A DNA stretch of 64,000 bases. It comes from JABDIP01 sp965237625. GTDB lineage: Bacteria; Pseudomonadota; Alphaproteobacteria; DSM-16000; Inquilinaceae. This document shows, in pieces, positions 51,391-60,025 of the stretch (position 1 is the first letter of the stretch; every line of letters begins with the position of its first letter). The translations under genes and the position numbers were made by a program. The notes below the pieces were generated by a model. That model saw only the letters and a program-made list of their open reading frames with translations. It was not told where the DNA came from and searched no databases. Location: NCBI GenBank assembly GCA_965237625.1, contig CBDEGD010000048.1, forward strand, positions 62,001 through 126,000, in the 5' to 3' direction.

Positions 51391-51792
51391 TTGAAGATCA
51401 CCAAGGCAGGCACGATTGCATCCGCCAAGGGCCCCGCGGATCATTTCACCGGAACCGTGCGGTTCGATGCGCGGTTCAGTACGGAAGAGCCCGCCCGCGT
51501 CGGCGGCCTGACCGTCACCTTCGAACCCGGCGCCCGGACCGCCTGGCATACCCATCCGCTGGGGCAGACGCTCATCGTGATCTCCGGCGCGGGCCGGGTC
51601 CAGCGTGACGGCGGCGAGATCGCGGAAATCCGCCCCGGGGATATCGTCTGGATCCCGCCGGGCGAAAAGCACTGGCATGGCGCATCACCCGACACGGCGA
51701 TGACCCATATCGCCATCGCCGAGGCGCTGGACGGCAAGTCCGTCGACTGGCTGGAGCATGTCACCGACGCCGAATACCGGGGTGCGCCTTAG
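51391..51792 (+). CDS. Cupin protein, mandelonitrile-lyase-like group
   Basis: A 133-residue cupin with GARTAWHTHPLGQTLIVISG and PGDIVWIPPGEKHWHGA, giving His/His/Gln/His metal ligands. The close match to cupins that accompany carboxymuconolactone decarboxylases and to bacterial (R)-mandelonitrile lyases suggests a metal-dependent small-molecule enzyme. The TTG at 51391 is preferred because AAAGGAG lies 7 nt upstream; a GTG at 51370 is the alternative. Confidence 0.85.
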   Translation: MKITKAGTIASAKGPADHFTGTVRFDARFSTEEPARVGGLTVTFEPGARTAWHTHPLGQTLIVISGAGRVQRDGGEIAEIRPGDIVWIPPGEKHWHGASPDTAMTHIAIAEALDGKSVDWLEHVTDAEYRGAP

Positions 51793-51890
51793 GGTTACGA
51801 GCTGCTCGAAAGGCGACCCCACGCAGCAGACTTACGGCGAGATGGCGCCGAATTTCGCCGATCCGACCGATTGCGCAGGGATGGAAAAAA

Positions 51891-51935
51891 GGGGATTTAG
51901 TAAACTGTCACCGTAATTCATGTCACCGTAATTCC
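51891..51935 (+). repeat. REP-like repeat, copy 1 with a partial copy
   Basis: GGGGATTTAGTAAACTGTCA plus CCGTAATTC at 51891-51919, followed at once by a partial unit TGTCACCGTAATTCC (51921-51935). The core TAGTAAACTGTCACC recurs at 52007, 53088 (inverted) and 53155. Confidence 0.85.
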
Positions 51936-51941
51936 AACAAC

Positions 51942-52172
51942 TCATCGAGAACATGCGGACCGAACTGGCGAGGGCCATCTAGCGCCCTCGACCACCAGTA
52001 TCAATTGGGGATTTAGTAAACTGTCACCGTAACTCCGCTCATGGTCCCACTCCTCGCGCCGCTGCTTCCGAGCCTGTGCAGCATTGTAAAACAGCGCGAA
52101 GATCACGCCGAACAGGCCGAGCATGCCAACGAATAGGTACTGGTTGGCCTGAATTGCGGCCCAGACGCTCAT
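51942..52172 (-). pseudogene. Membrane protein gene truncated by a REP-like repeat
   Basis: The ATG at 52172 opens MSVWAAIQANQYLFVGMLGL, then FGVIFALFYNAAQARKQRRE: one membrane helix and a basic cytoplasmic segment. After about 45 residues the frame enters the repeat copy at 52007-52035, and the rest (from about DSLLNPQ) is repeat-derived and not protein-like. The region 51936-52006 also holds a small remnant frame ending LIENMRTELARAI. I read this as a gene cut short by the repeat; a functional small protein is less likely. Confidence 0.5.
52007..52035 (+). repeat. REP-like repeat, copy 2
   Basis: GGGGATTTAGTAAACTGTCA then CCGTAACTC, near-identical to copy 1. With the inverted copy at 53088-53109 it brackets the DUF4145 gene. 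Confidence 0.85.
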
Positions 52173-52377
52173 TGGGAGTTCCAAATTATCTGGCTTGGTT
52201 CACGAGGTTACTATGAAAACCCAACGCTGGTCCGCCGGAGTCATGCGCCGCCCTCCTACCAAGCAGGGACCAGCCGTTGGTTGCGGATCGCATCTCTACG
52301 ATATCCAGCGGCCTTGCTGTCGTCTAGATTTGTGCTGTTGATGATCGGTAATCGATAGGCACGGCCAGCAAACTGCC

Positions 52378-53073
52378 ATGAGCAAACTCCCCTTTCACTG
52401 TCCTCACTGCGATACGTCGGTATTACTGGAGCCGGAGAAACAAGAGGTCGAAACGAAGGTTGCCAACGAGGCTACCTATCACGTTTGGACTTGCACGGTT
52501 GCGAGCTGCCCGGCCTGCCACAATCCAATCGTCTGGCTTAGCGGATATAACCGCCGCTACACGGGCGATGATACACACCGCGATTACATCGGTGTCCATC
52601 CCTTCGTGGCATATCCGAGGGATGGGCAGCGGCCTGTGCCAACCGAAGTGCCGACGAATATCGCGATGGACTTTGAGCAGGCGAGCGTGGTGCTCGACTT
52701 GAGTCCTAAGGCGTCGGCCGCTTTGTCTCGGCGATGTCTACAAAACATGCTCTCCATGCAAGGCTACGAAGGTAAAAATCTAGCAAAGCAGATCGACGCG
52801 GTACTGAGCGAGGCAGATCCGCGCAAATCATTGCCGACAGGGCTGCTCGATACGGTCGATGCCATCCGGAATTTTGGGAACTTCTCTGCGCATCCGATCA
52901 ACGATGTCACTTCGCTGCAGGTGCTCGACGTCGAGCCGGAGGAGGCGGAATGGTGCCTCGAAATCCTTGAGCGGTTGTTCGACCATTACTATGTGATGCC
53001 AGCCTATGCGAAGGCGAAGAAAGCCGCGCTTGATGCGAAGCTCAAGAAAGCCAACAAGCCCCCGGCCAAATAG
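52378..53073 (+). CDS. DUF4145 domain protein with zinc-finger-like N-terminus
   Basis: A 231-residue protein. FHCPHCDTS (7-15) and CPACHNPIVWL (about 41-51) make two CxxC pairs, a likely zinc ribbon. The C-terminal helical part has LSPKASAALSRRCLQNML, a LLDTVDAIRNFGNFSAHP segment and a Lys-rich tail, the DUF4145 pattern often found with restriction and abortive-infection genes. It lies between inverted REP-like copies and directly upstream of the DUF262 gene. Role in defence: inference from family and neighbours. Confidence 0.78.
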   Translation: MSKLPFHCPHCDTSVLLEPEKQEVETKVANEATYHVWTCTVASCPACHNPIVWLSGYNRRYTGDDTHRDYIGVHPFVAYPRDGQRPVPTEVPTNIAMDFEQASVVLDLSPKASAALSRRCLQNMLSMQGYEGKNLAKQIDAVLSEADPRKSLPTGLLDTVDAIRNFGNFSAHPINDVTSLQVLDVEPEEAEWCLEILERLFDHYYVMPAYAKAKKAALDAKLKKANKPPAK

Positions 53074-53087
53074 TTCCGACCAACTAA

Positions 53088-53109
53088 GGTGACAGTTTAC
53101 TAAATCCCC
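53088..53109 (-). repeat. REP-like repeat, inverted copy 3
   Basis: GGTGACAGTTTACTAAATCCCC is the exact reverse complement of the core of copies 1 and 2. It lies 15 bp after the DUF4145 stop. Confidence 0.85.
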
Positions 53110-53154
53110 TTTCTTTTGTTTGCTGCCCCTGTTCGGGAGGTGGCCGACGTAATA

Positions 53155-53181
53155 AGGGATCTAGTAAACTGTCACCGTAAT
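53155..53181 (+). repeat. REP-like repeat, copy 4
   Basis: AGGGATCTAGTAAACTGTCA then CCGTAAT. It ends 17 bp before the start of the DUF262 gene and so lies in its leader. Confidence 0.8.
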
Positions 53182-53198
53182 ACGAAGGCACTAGAATC

Positions 53199-55040
53199 AT
53201 GGCAAGAATTGAAAACCATAAATACAGTATTGAAGAATGTTTTAAAGAATGTTTCTACATTGTACCCGATTACCAGCGCGAATATGTTTGGACTGACAAA
53301 GAAGTGCGCCAACTTCTTGAAGATATTGATGAGCAGGTCGATTCTGCTGCTGAACGAGAATACTTCATCGGAATGGTTTTGGTATCGCCTTCTGCACATA
53401 AGGGTCACTACGATGTGATCGATGGCCAGCAACGTCTCACGACGTTTTATCTACTGCTGTGTGTTCTAAGGCACCTATTCCAGGGCGAGCCCCAAGAGCA
53501 AGCAATCTCTGCCCTTATATTGACGAGTTACACTGACGGCAAAGGAGAAACGCACACAAACTTGAAATTGGAGCCGCGCTATGAAGACGCCGGTGAGCTC
53601 ATGATCAACGTAGTCGAACTCAATTGCGACCCGGAAGCATTGCGCGCCGGAATTCAAGCCGAGGGTATCGTTAGTTTTGGTTCATTGGAGAACTTGGTCA
53701 ATGCATACGGCACCATCTATCGATACATAAAGGCCAATTATGACGACATATTAGAGCTCAGAAAATACTGGGGCTACCTTGCGAACAATGTCGTCTTCAT
53801 CCAAATTTCCGCTGATGTTAGCAGCGCGCTAAAAATCTTTGAGACGATAAATGAGCGCGGTGTTGGTCTCAATCCGATGGACCTACTGAAAAACCTGCTG
53901 TTCACCCAGGTCAAGGAAAATCAATTCACTCGCCTTAAGGACGACTGGAAAAAGATCACCAAGCCGCTTGAAGTGGGAAAAGAGAAGCCGCTTCGTTTCT
54001 TGCGATATTTCCTTATGGCGAATTATCCCATTAAGAACGATCGTGGCGATGCTATTGTTCGAGAGGACGAGATTTACGATTGGTTCACTAATAAGAATAA
54101 TGCGGCACTGTGTAACTACACAAGAAAACCATTCGACTTTACCCGTAGAGTCACTAGAAATGTGGAACAATACTTAGCTCTGGCAAATGGTCTCGGGAAC
54201 GATGGCAAGCCGAGTCTGTCGATGGAAAACTTAAAGCGCCTAACCGGTGGTGCCTTCAGCTTACACTATGTGCTACTCCTGGCCGCAGCTAACTTTCCCA
54301 AAGAACTGTTCGATCACTTTGTCGATCAACTAGAAAGTTTTCTCTTCTACTACATTTTTACTAAGACGCCGACCAAGGAATTGGAACGCAATTTTTCTGT
54401 TTGGGCTGACGAAATTCGGGCAATTGTCGGCATATCTGATCCGGTTGAGCAGCGGGTGAAACTTAATGAGTTCGTGGCCAGCCGGTTTGAGAAAAACATG
54501 GATAGAAAATTGCAGGAATTGGCCGATGCGCTCAGGCGTCTTACCCTTCACTCGATGCAGCGGTACCGAATTCGCTACTTGTTGGCGCGCCTGACACAGC
54601 ACGTCGATATGGCATTCAGTGGCATCACGTCGCCAAGTAGCCTCGAACCATACGCCAACCTTGAAATCGAACATATCCTGCCAGATACGCCCACCTCGGA
54701 ACTGCAAATTAAATGGGCCGACAATAACCCTGATGCAATCTACGATGAATATAAGAATAAGATTGGCAATTTGACTCTGTTGGAGAAACCAATCAATATC
54801 GTAGTAAGCAACGATTATTATGTTGAAAAACAATCCGAATACATTAAGAGCAATAACTACTTGACGAGAAGTCTGGTTGAGTTGGTCAGCGTCGGGCATA
54901 ACACTTCAATCACCCGGGTTAATGAGAAGTTGGAATCATTCAGCGCTTGGAGTGCTAATTCGATCGACAAGCGTCATGCGATACTCATTGCTCTGGCACA
55001 GGACATTTGGAAGACAAAACCGTTGAAATCTGTTTGCTGA
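53199..55040 (+). CDS. DUF262/DUF1524 protein, GmrSD-like type IV restriction nuclease
   Basis: A 613-residue protein fusing the two halves of GmrSD-type systems. The DUF262 domain has YQREYVW (25-31), the nucleotide-binding DGQQRLTT (75-82) and IFETINERGVGLNPMDLLKN. The DUF1524 His-Me nuclease has EIEHILPDTP (His492) and NKIGNLTLLEKPIN (520-533). Such proteins cut modified phage DNA using NTP energy. Codon use and base composition are much AT-richer than the flanking leuC and rplS genes, a sign of transfer. Single gene with its own leader. Confidence 0.9.
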   Translation: MARIENHKYSIEECFKECFYIVPDYQREYVWTDKEVRQLLEDIDEQVDSAAEREYFIGMVLVSPSAHKGHYDVIDGQQRLTTFYLLLCVLRHLFQGEPQEQAISALILTSYTDGKGETHTNLKLEPRYEDAGELMINVVELNCDPEALRAGIQAEGIVSFGSLENLVNAYGTIYRYIKANYDDILELRKYWGYLANNVVFIQISADVSSALKIFETINERGVGLNPMDLLKNLLFTQVKENQFTRLKDDWKKITKPLEVGKEKPLRFLRYFLMANYPIKNDRGDAIVREDEIYDWFTNKNNAALCNYTRKPFDFTRRVTRNVEQYLALANGLGNDGKPSLSMENLKRLTGGAFSLHYVLLLAAANFPKELFDHFVDQLESFLFYYIFTKTPTKELERNFSVWADEIRAIVGISDPVEQRVKLNEFVASRFEKNMDRKLQELADALRRLTLHSMQRYRIRYLLARLTQHVDMAFSGITSPSSLEPYANLEIEHILPDTPTSELQIKWADNNPDAIYDEYKNKIGNLTLLEKPINIVVSNDYYVEKQSEYIKSNNYLTRSLVELVSVGHNTSITRVNEKLESFSAWSANSIDKRHAILIALAQDIWKTKPLKSVC

Positions 55041-55329
55041 ATATTCTCAAGTGTCTACCTGCAAATAATACTTTCCGGAATCGTTTGTGGTTCTGTGAAT
55101 AAACCCGATGCGTGCTGGAATTCTGGCGACGCGATTACTAGTACTCCAGCTTCGTATTTCCGACTGAGTTGTGCTGAATTCGGAATTGGGTCGCTCCACC
55201 GAATGTCCGGTCGCCACCCACACAATTCTCTCCTTTTGCCCGCCACCGCCGACCGCTATTCTCCCCACCCTTTTTCGGCATCGATCGGTCGCGCCGAACC
55301 GCGAGCGATCCGCATAGGACCCTGGGACC
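55041..55329. other. Gap between the defence gene and leuC
   Basis: About 289 bp, AT-rich in the first half and normal GC in the second. It should hold the leuC promoter. I see no leucine-codon leader peptide or clear attenuator, no repeat copy, and no convincing gene. Confidence 0.4.
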
Positions 55330-56745
55330 ATGTCAGCGCAGAACCAGCCCCGCACCCTGTTCGACAAGATCTGGGACAGCCATGTCGTCAACCGGCAGGA
55401 GGACGGCACCTGCACCCTGTATGTCGACCGGCATCTGGTCCATGAGGTGACCAGCCCGCAGGCGTTCGAAGGCTTGCGGATGACCGGGCGGGCGGTGCGG
55501 CGGCCCGAGGCGACCCTGGCGGTGGCGGACCATAACGTGCCGACCTCGGACCGGTCCGAGGGCATCGCCGACGAGCAGTCGCGCATCCAGGTCGAGACGC
55601 TGGAGGCGAATTGCGCCGAGTTCGGGGTGCCGATCTTCAAGATGGACGATATCCGCCAGGGCATCGTGCACATCATCGGTCCGGAGCAGGGCATGACCCA
55701 GCCCGGCACCACCATCGTCTGTGGCGACAGCCATACCGCCACCCATGGCGCCTTCGGGGCGCTGGCCTTCGGAATCGGTACGTCCGAAGTGGAGCATGTG
55801 CTGGCCACACAGACCCTGATGCAGCAGCCGGCGAAGAATCTGCGCATCTCCGTCGATGGCGATCTGCTGCCCGGCGTCACGGCGAAGGATCTGATCCTGG
55901 CGATCATTGGCGAGATCGGGACGGCGGGCGGCACCGGCCATGTGATCGAGTATGCCGGCAAGGCGATCCGCGACCTGTCCATGGAAGGCCGCATGACGAT
56001 CTGCAACATGTCCATCGAGGGCGGGGCCAGGGCCGGGCTGATCGCGCCGGACGACACGACGTTCGACTATCTGAAGGGCCGGCCGATGGCGCCCAAGGGC
56101 GCGCTGTGGGAGACGGCGGTCGCCTATTGGCGGACACTGCCGTCCGACGCCGGCGCGCGCTACGACCGCGAAGTGGTGCTGAACGCCGCCGATATCGCCC
56201 CGACCGTCACCTGGGGTACCAGCCCGCAGGATGTGGTGCCGATCACCGGAGCCGTGCCCGACCCGGACGCGCTGGGCGACGAGGGGCGGGCCAAGGCGGC
56301 GCGGCGCTCGCTCGACTATATGGGGCTGGAGGCCGGCACGAAGATGACCGACATCGCGGTCGATAAGGTGTTCATCGGCTCCTGCACCAATGGCCGGATC
56401 GAGGATCTGCGGGCCGTGGCGGCGATTGCCGAGGGCCGCAAGGTGGCCGACAGCGTCTACGCCATGATCGTCCCCGGCTCCGGTCTGGTGAAAGAGCAGG
56501 CCGAGGCCGAGGGGCTCGACCGCATCTTCACCGAGGCCGGTTTCGACTGGCGTGAGCCCGGCTGCTCCATGTGCCTGGCGATGAATGCCGACCGGCTGGA
56601 GCCGGGCGAGCGCTGCGCCTCCACCTCGAACCGTAATTTCGAAGGGCGCCAGGGGCGCGGCGGGCGCACCCATCTGGTCAGCCCGGCCATGGCGACGGCG
56701 GCGGCCATCGCCGGCCATCTGGCCGATGTCCGGGCCCTCACCTGA
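55330..56745 (+). CDS. leuC: 3-isopropylmalate dehydratase large subunit
   Basis: A 471-residue aconitase-family subunit. The 4Fe-4S ligands are Cys352 (GSCTNGR), Cys412 and Cys415 (GCSMC); VCGDSHTATHGAFGALAFG and EGGARAGLIAPDD are family blocks. With LeuD it isomerises isopropylmalate in leucine synthesis. leuD lies 4.3 kb downstream, separated by four unrelated genes, so the usual leuCD pair is split. The GNAT gene overlaps its last 20 nt. Confidence 0.97.
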   Translation: MSAQNQPRTLFDKIWDSHVVNRQEDGTCTLYVDRHLVHEVTSPQAFEGLRMTGRAVRRPEATLAVADHNVPTSDRSEGIADEQSRIQVETLEANCAEFGVPIFKMDDIRQGIVHIIGPEQGMTQPGTTIVCGDSHTATHGAFGALAFGIGTSEVEHVLATQTLMQQPAKNLRISVDGDLLPGVTAKDLILAIIGEIGTAGGTGHVIEYAGKAIRDLSMEGRMTICNMSIEGGARAGLIAPDDTTFDYLKGRPMAPKGALWETAVAYWRTLPSDAGARYDREVVLNAADIAPTVTWGTSPQDVVPITGAVPDPDALGDEGRAKAARRSLDYMGLEAGTKMTDIAVDKVFIGSCTNGRIEDLRAVAAIAEGRKVADSVYAMIVPGSGLVKEQAEAEGLDRIFTEAGFDWREPGCSMCLAMNADRLEPGERCASTSNRNFEGRQGRGGRTHLVSPAMATAAAIAGHLADVRALT

Positions 56746-57235
56746 GGCGCCGGGCGGCCGGTCGTTCACGATCCGGGCCGGCACGCCGGCCGACGCGGCG
56801 GCGATCCATGCCGTGCATCGCCGGTCGATCCTGGCGGTCGGACGGGAATACTATACCCGGGCGGAGGTCGAGAGCTGGGCCCATGGCCTGGTCCCGGAGC
56901 GTTATGCCAAGGCGATGGCCGAGCGTAGCGAGACGTTTCTGGTGGTGGTCGACAGGGCTGGTGCGGTGGTCGGCTTCTGCTCTTATCGGGACGACGAAAT
57001 CCTCGGCTTCTATGTCGATCCGGATTTTGCCGGCCGCGGCGCAGGCAGCGCGCTGTTGCGCCGCGCGGAGGTCGCGTTCGTGGCGGCCGGTCATCGCAGA
57101 ATCTGGCTCCAGGCCAGCCGTGCCGGGCAGCCTTTCTATGAGGCGCGAGGATACGAGGCCGTCGATGAATACCCCTGGAAGTCGCGGGGCGGCTTGGAAA
57201 TCATGGTGAAACGGATGGAGAAGACGCTGGCTTGA
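56726..57235 (+). CDS. GNAT-family N-acetyltransferase
   Basis: A 169-residue acetyltransferase: FTIRAGTPADAAAIHAVHRR at the start, the acetyl-CoA loop VDPDFAGRGAGSALLRRAE, and GQPFYEARGYEAVDEY near the end. The ATG at 56726 lies inside leuC, giving a 20-nt overlap in another frame and likely translational coupling. Acceptor substrate unknown. Confidence 0.88.
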   Translation: MSGPSPEAPGGRSFTIRAGTPADAAAIHAVHRRSILAVGREYYTRAEVESWAHGLVPERYAKAMAERSETFLVVVDRAGAVVGFCSYRDDEILGFYVDPDFAGRGAGSALLRRAEVAFVAAGHRRIWLQASRAGQPFYEARGYEAVDEYPWKSRGGLEIMVKRMEKTLA

Positions 57236-57342
57236 TGGTCCCGATCATTGGGGCGGCACGGCAATGTGACTGCGGCCGCGGTTGCGCGTTAACCAAACGA
57301 GTCCCTATGTTTGCGGGGGCAAGTCAGCAAGGGATATCTCGC

Positions 57343-58977
57343 ATGTGGACACGTACGGTCTTCGTTCTGATTTCGATGCTCCTTGGCAGCGCCGCCGCCC
57401 ATGCGGATGGGTTGCGCGACCGCCTTGAGGCTGTACTGCTGGCCGGGCTCGGCGCCGACGCCAACGAAGATGAGGCCGAAACCTTTGCGATCGTTGAAGG
57501 AGTCTATCGTGATCGGGATCTGACGCCGATCTGGGTCGACGAGACCGGCGCCCTTCCGCGGGCGCGGCAGCTTGCGCGCCTTCTGGTCCAGGCCGACTTC
57601 GACGCCCTCGATCCCGATGATTACGGAGCCGCCATCGTCGACACGATGCTCGCCTCGGGCAATGCGGATATGCTGGCCCAGCTTGACGTCCGGCTCAGCC
57701 TGGGCCTCGTGCAATTCGCGGCCGATCTGGGGCAGGGGCGCACGGCGCCGAATGTCGCGGACCCCGATCTCTTCCCGTATCGCGACAGGGTGGACAAGGC
57801 CGCGGTCCTATCTGCCGTTGGGACGGCCGGCGATATCGCACTCCTTGTCGACAAATTTCGCCCGCAGAGCCCGCGCTACGAGAGACTTCGGGCGGCGCTC
57901 GCCGACTATCGCGCCATGGCCGAGATGGGCGGCTGGGCGCCGATTCCCGACGGGCCGGTGTTGAAACCGGGGATGACCGATCCGCGCATCGGAGCAGTGC
58001 GCGCGCGCCTGCTGCTCTGGGGCGATCTGGCTGCCGATGCGGATCTCTCGCGTCGCGGAGGCGATGGGGATTTCTACGACGACGCGCTGGAGGCGGCCGT
58101 CCAGCGCATGCAGTATCGGCACGGTCTGACGCAGGACGGCGTGATCGGCCCCAGCAGCCTGGGCGCGCTCAACGTCTCGGTGGAGGATCGTCTCGAGCAG
58201 ATCGTCCTGAACCTGGAGCGGCGACGCTGGATGCCGGAAGATCTCGGGGCCCGGTACATCTTTGTCAACCTGGCGGATTTCAACCTGAAGGTCGTCGAAG
58301 GCGACCGGACGATCCACGAGACGCGGGTGGTCGTGGGGCTGCCCTATCGCCGGACCCCGGTCTTCAGCGACCAGATGTCCTATCTGGAATTCAACCCGTA
58401 CTGGCATGTGCCGCCAAGCATCGCCCGCCGCGACCTTCTTCCCAAAATCCAGGCGGATTCCGGCTTTTTGGCCAAGAACGGCTATACAGTGTTCAGCGAT
58501 TGGAGCGCCAGCGCGACCGTCGTCGATCCGGCGTCGGTCGACTGGAGCGCCGTCACGCCCCAGAATTTTGGCTACAAGATCCGGCAGGAGCCCGGGGGCG
58601 GCAATGCCCTGGGCCGGGTGAAGTTCATGTTTCCGAACCGCTTCAGCATCTATCTGCACGATACGCCGGCAAAATCCTTGTTCGACCGGGCGGAGCGCAG
58701 CTTCAGCGCCGGATGCATTCGGGTCAGGGATCCCATGAGCCTTGCCGAGATCGTTCTGGAGGGCGTGCCCGATTGGACGCGGGACCGGATCGACGAGACC
58801 GTTGCAAGCGGCCGGCGCACAGTGGTGTCGCTGGCCGAGCAACTGCCGGTGCATTTGAGCTACCAGACGGCCTGGGCCAACAAGGACCGCACGGTGCATT
58901 TCCGCACCGACATCTATGACCGTGACATGGAATTGGCCGAGGCGCTGATGGGGACCCGTAGTGGACGGACTTTCTGA
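57343..58977 (+). CDS. L,D-transpeptidase (YcbB/LdtD-like)
   Basis: A 544-residue periplasmic enzyme. Signal peptide MWTRTVFVLISMLLGSAAAHA; a helical scaffold domain; a peptidoglycan-binding module near 215-260 (AVQRMQYRHGLTQDGVIG); and a YkuD catalytic domain with SAGCIRVRDP, Cys458. It forms 3-3 crosslinks in peptidoglycan. The start at 57343 matches the signal peptide and has AAGGGA upstream. Downstream lies a MepK-like peptidase, the same pairing as ycbB-ycbK in E. coli. Confidence 0.92.
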   Translation: MWTRTVFVLISMLLGSAAAHADGLRDRLEAVLLAGLGADANEDEAETFAIVEGVYRDRDLTPIWVDETGALPRARQLARLLVQADFDALDPDDYGAAIVDTMLASGNADMLAQLDVRLSLGLVQFAADLGQGRTAPNVADPDLFPYRDRVDKAAVLSAVGTAGDIALLVDKFRPQSPRYERLRAALADYRAMAEMGGWAPIPDGPVLKPGMTDPRIGAVRARLLLWGDLAADADLSRRGGDGDFYDDALEAAVQRMQYRHGLTQDGVIGPSSLGALNVSVEDRLEQIVLNLERRRWMPEDLGARYIFVNLADFNLKVVEGDRTIHETRVVVGLPYRRTPVFSDQMSYLEFNPYWHVPPSIARRDLLPKIQADSGFLAKNGYTVFSDWSASATVVDPASVDWSAVTPQNFGYKIRQEPGGGNALGRVKFMFPNRFSIYLHDTPAKSLFDRAERSFSAGCIRVRDPMSLAEIVLEGVPDWTRDRIDETVASGRRTVVSLAEQLPVHLSYQTAWANKDRTVHFRTDIYDRDMELAEALMGTRSGRTF

Positions 58978-59017
58978 TCGCCGCGCCGAAGCGCTGTCAC
59001 AACGAAGGATTACCGAT

Positions 59018-59188
59018 CTAACAGGCTGTTGAAAAAAGATTGGTGCTAGCCGACGGGTCATCCTTCGACAGGCTCTGGATGAGGTGACTTTACTGTAACA
59101 CCTTGTCAATCCTTACAATTGTTCACCCTCACCCTGAGCCTGTCGAAGGGCGAGGGTGGCCGCCAGCACTATATCAACAGCCTGCTAA
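59018..59188. repeat. Nested palindrome with AACAGGCTGTTGA ends
   Basis: The outer arms CTAACAGGCTGTTGA (59018-59032) and TCAACAGCCTGCTAA (59174-59188) enclose CCTTCGACAGGCTC and GAGCCTGTCGAAGG-type arms. Both motifs are common dispersed repeats in proteobacteria. With the next repeat it fills the 321-bp gap between the L,D-transpeptidase and the MepK-like gene. Confidence 0.8.
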
Positions 59189-59236
59189 AGCATTTTCCGC
59201 TCACGCGGGCCGGTGCCGTATGAACGGAATATGCTC
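59189..59236. repeat. GAGCATTTTCC-type repeat, short form
   Basis: AGCATTTTCCGCTCACGCGG runs directly into GCCGGTGCCGTATGA and ends GAATATGCTC. It aligns with both flanks of the 36402-36522 repeat but lacks the long internal hairpin. It also abuts the previous palindrome. Confidence 0.75.
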
Positions 59237-59298
59237 CAGCGCCAAGCTATCGCCGGAATTTCGACTATACTGCCGCGTTGCAATCGAGGGAGAGCGAC

Positions 59299-59868
59299 GT
59301 GAGCGGGCTTGTATCGTGTGAACGACGGCGGGTTCTTGCCGGTCTCGGACGGACAGCGGCGGCAATGGCCGTCTTGGGATTGGCGGCAACCACCGGGGTC
59401 GGCGCCATCGCCTTGCCGCGGGTCCGATCCCTGTCGATCCGGTCTCTGCATACCGACGAGCAGTTGACGGCAACCTTCTTCCGCGACGGCCGGTACGATC
59501 CGGTGGCGCTGGACGAGATCGACTTTCTGCTGCGCGACTGGCGGACCGGAGATGTGCACCGGATCGACCGCAATCTGCTGGACATCCTCTGCCTGCTGCA
59601 TGGCCGGGTCGGCGGCGCCGAGCCGTTCCACCTGATCTCCGGATACCGCTCCCCGGCGACCAACGCGGCGCTGGCGGCCGCCAGCAACAGTGTCGCCCGC
59701 CGCAGCCTGCACCTGCAGGGCATGGCGGCTGATATCAGGTTGCCGGGCTGTCGCCTTACGACCTTGCATCAGGCGGCGGTGTCGCTGGAGGCGGGCGGCG
59801 TTGGTCTGTATACCCGGTCCGATTTCGTCCATGTCGACACCGGCCGCGTGCGCTACTGGGGCAGCTGA
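59299..59868 (+). CDS. DUF882 murein peptidase (MepK/YcbK-like)
   Basis: A 189-residue M15-type metallopeptidase. The N-terminus CERRRVLAGLGRTAAAMAVL looks like a Tat signal. Zinc ligands are in SLHLQGMAADIRL (His and Asp, HxxxxxxD) and FVHVDTG. E. coli MepK cleaves 3-3 crosslinks made by L,D-transpeptidases, which fits the gene upstream. Start GTG at 59299 with GAGGGAGAG before it. Confidence 0.9.
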   Translation: MSGLVSCERRRVLAGLGRTAAAMAVLGLAATTGVGAIALPRVRSLSIRSLHTDEQLTATFFRDGRYDPVALDEIDFLLRDWRTGDVHRIDRNLLDILCLLHGRVGGAEPFHLISGYRSPATNAALAAASNSVARRSLHLQGMAADIRLPGCRLTTLHQAAVSLEAGGVGLYTRSDFVHVDTGRVRYWGS

Positions 59869-60025
59869 CAATCGGTGTCGGACCCGCTTTTCTGTCTTCG
59901 AGTTGACGTCACGCATTCCGACGCTACTATCCGCGCCCTGGACAGAACTACGCGGGCGGATCTGCTCGAATTTCTATTGCTCACTCATAATCGCATGTCG
60001 GGCCGGACGGCCCGCCCAGGGGAGG

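Noticed and set aside
55041..55329. Leucine attenuator leader before leuC
   Set aside because: No short frame with a run of Leu codons and no terminator/antiterminator hairpins.
50359..55329. Prophage or integrative element
   Set aside because: No integrase, phage structural gene or attachment-site duplication was seen; only repeats and defence-type cargo.
55333..56784. Long open frame antisense to leuC
   Set aside because: Its translation is Arg/His/Gly-rich and mirrors the high-GC codon pattern of leuC; no ribosome-binding site or family. The same holds for other long antisense frames across the window.
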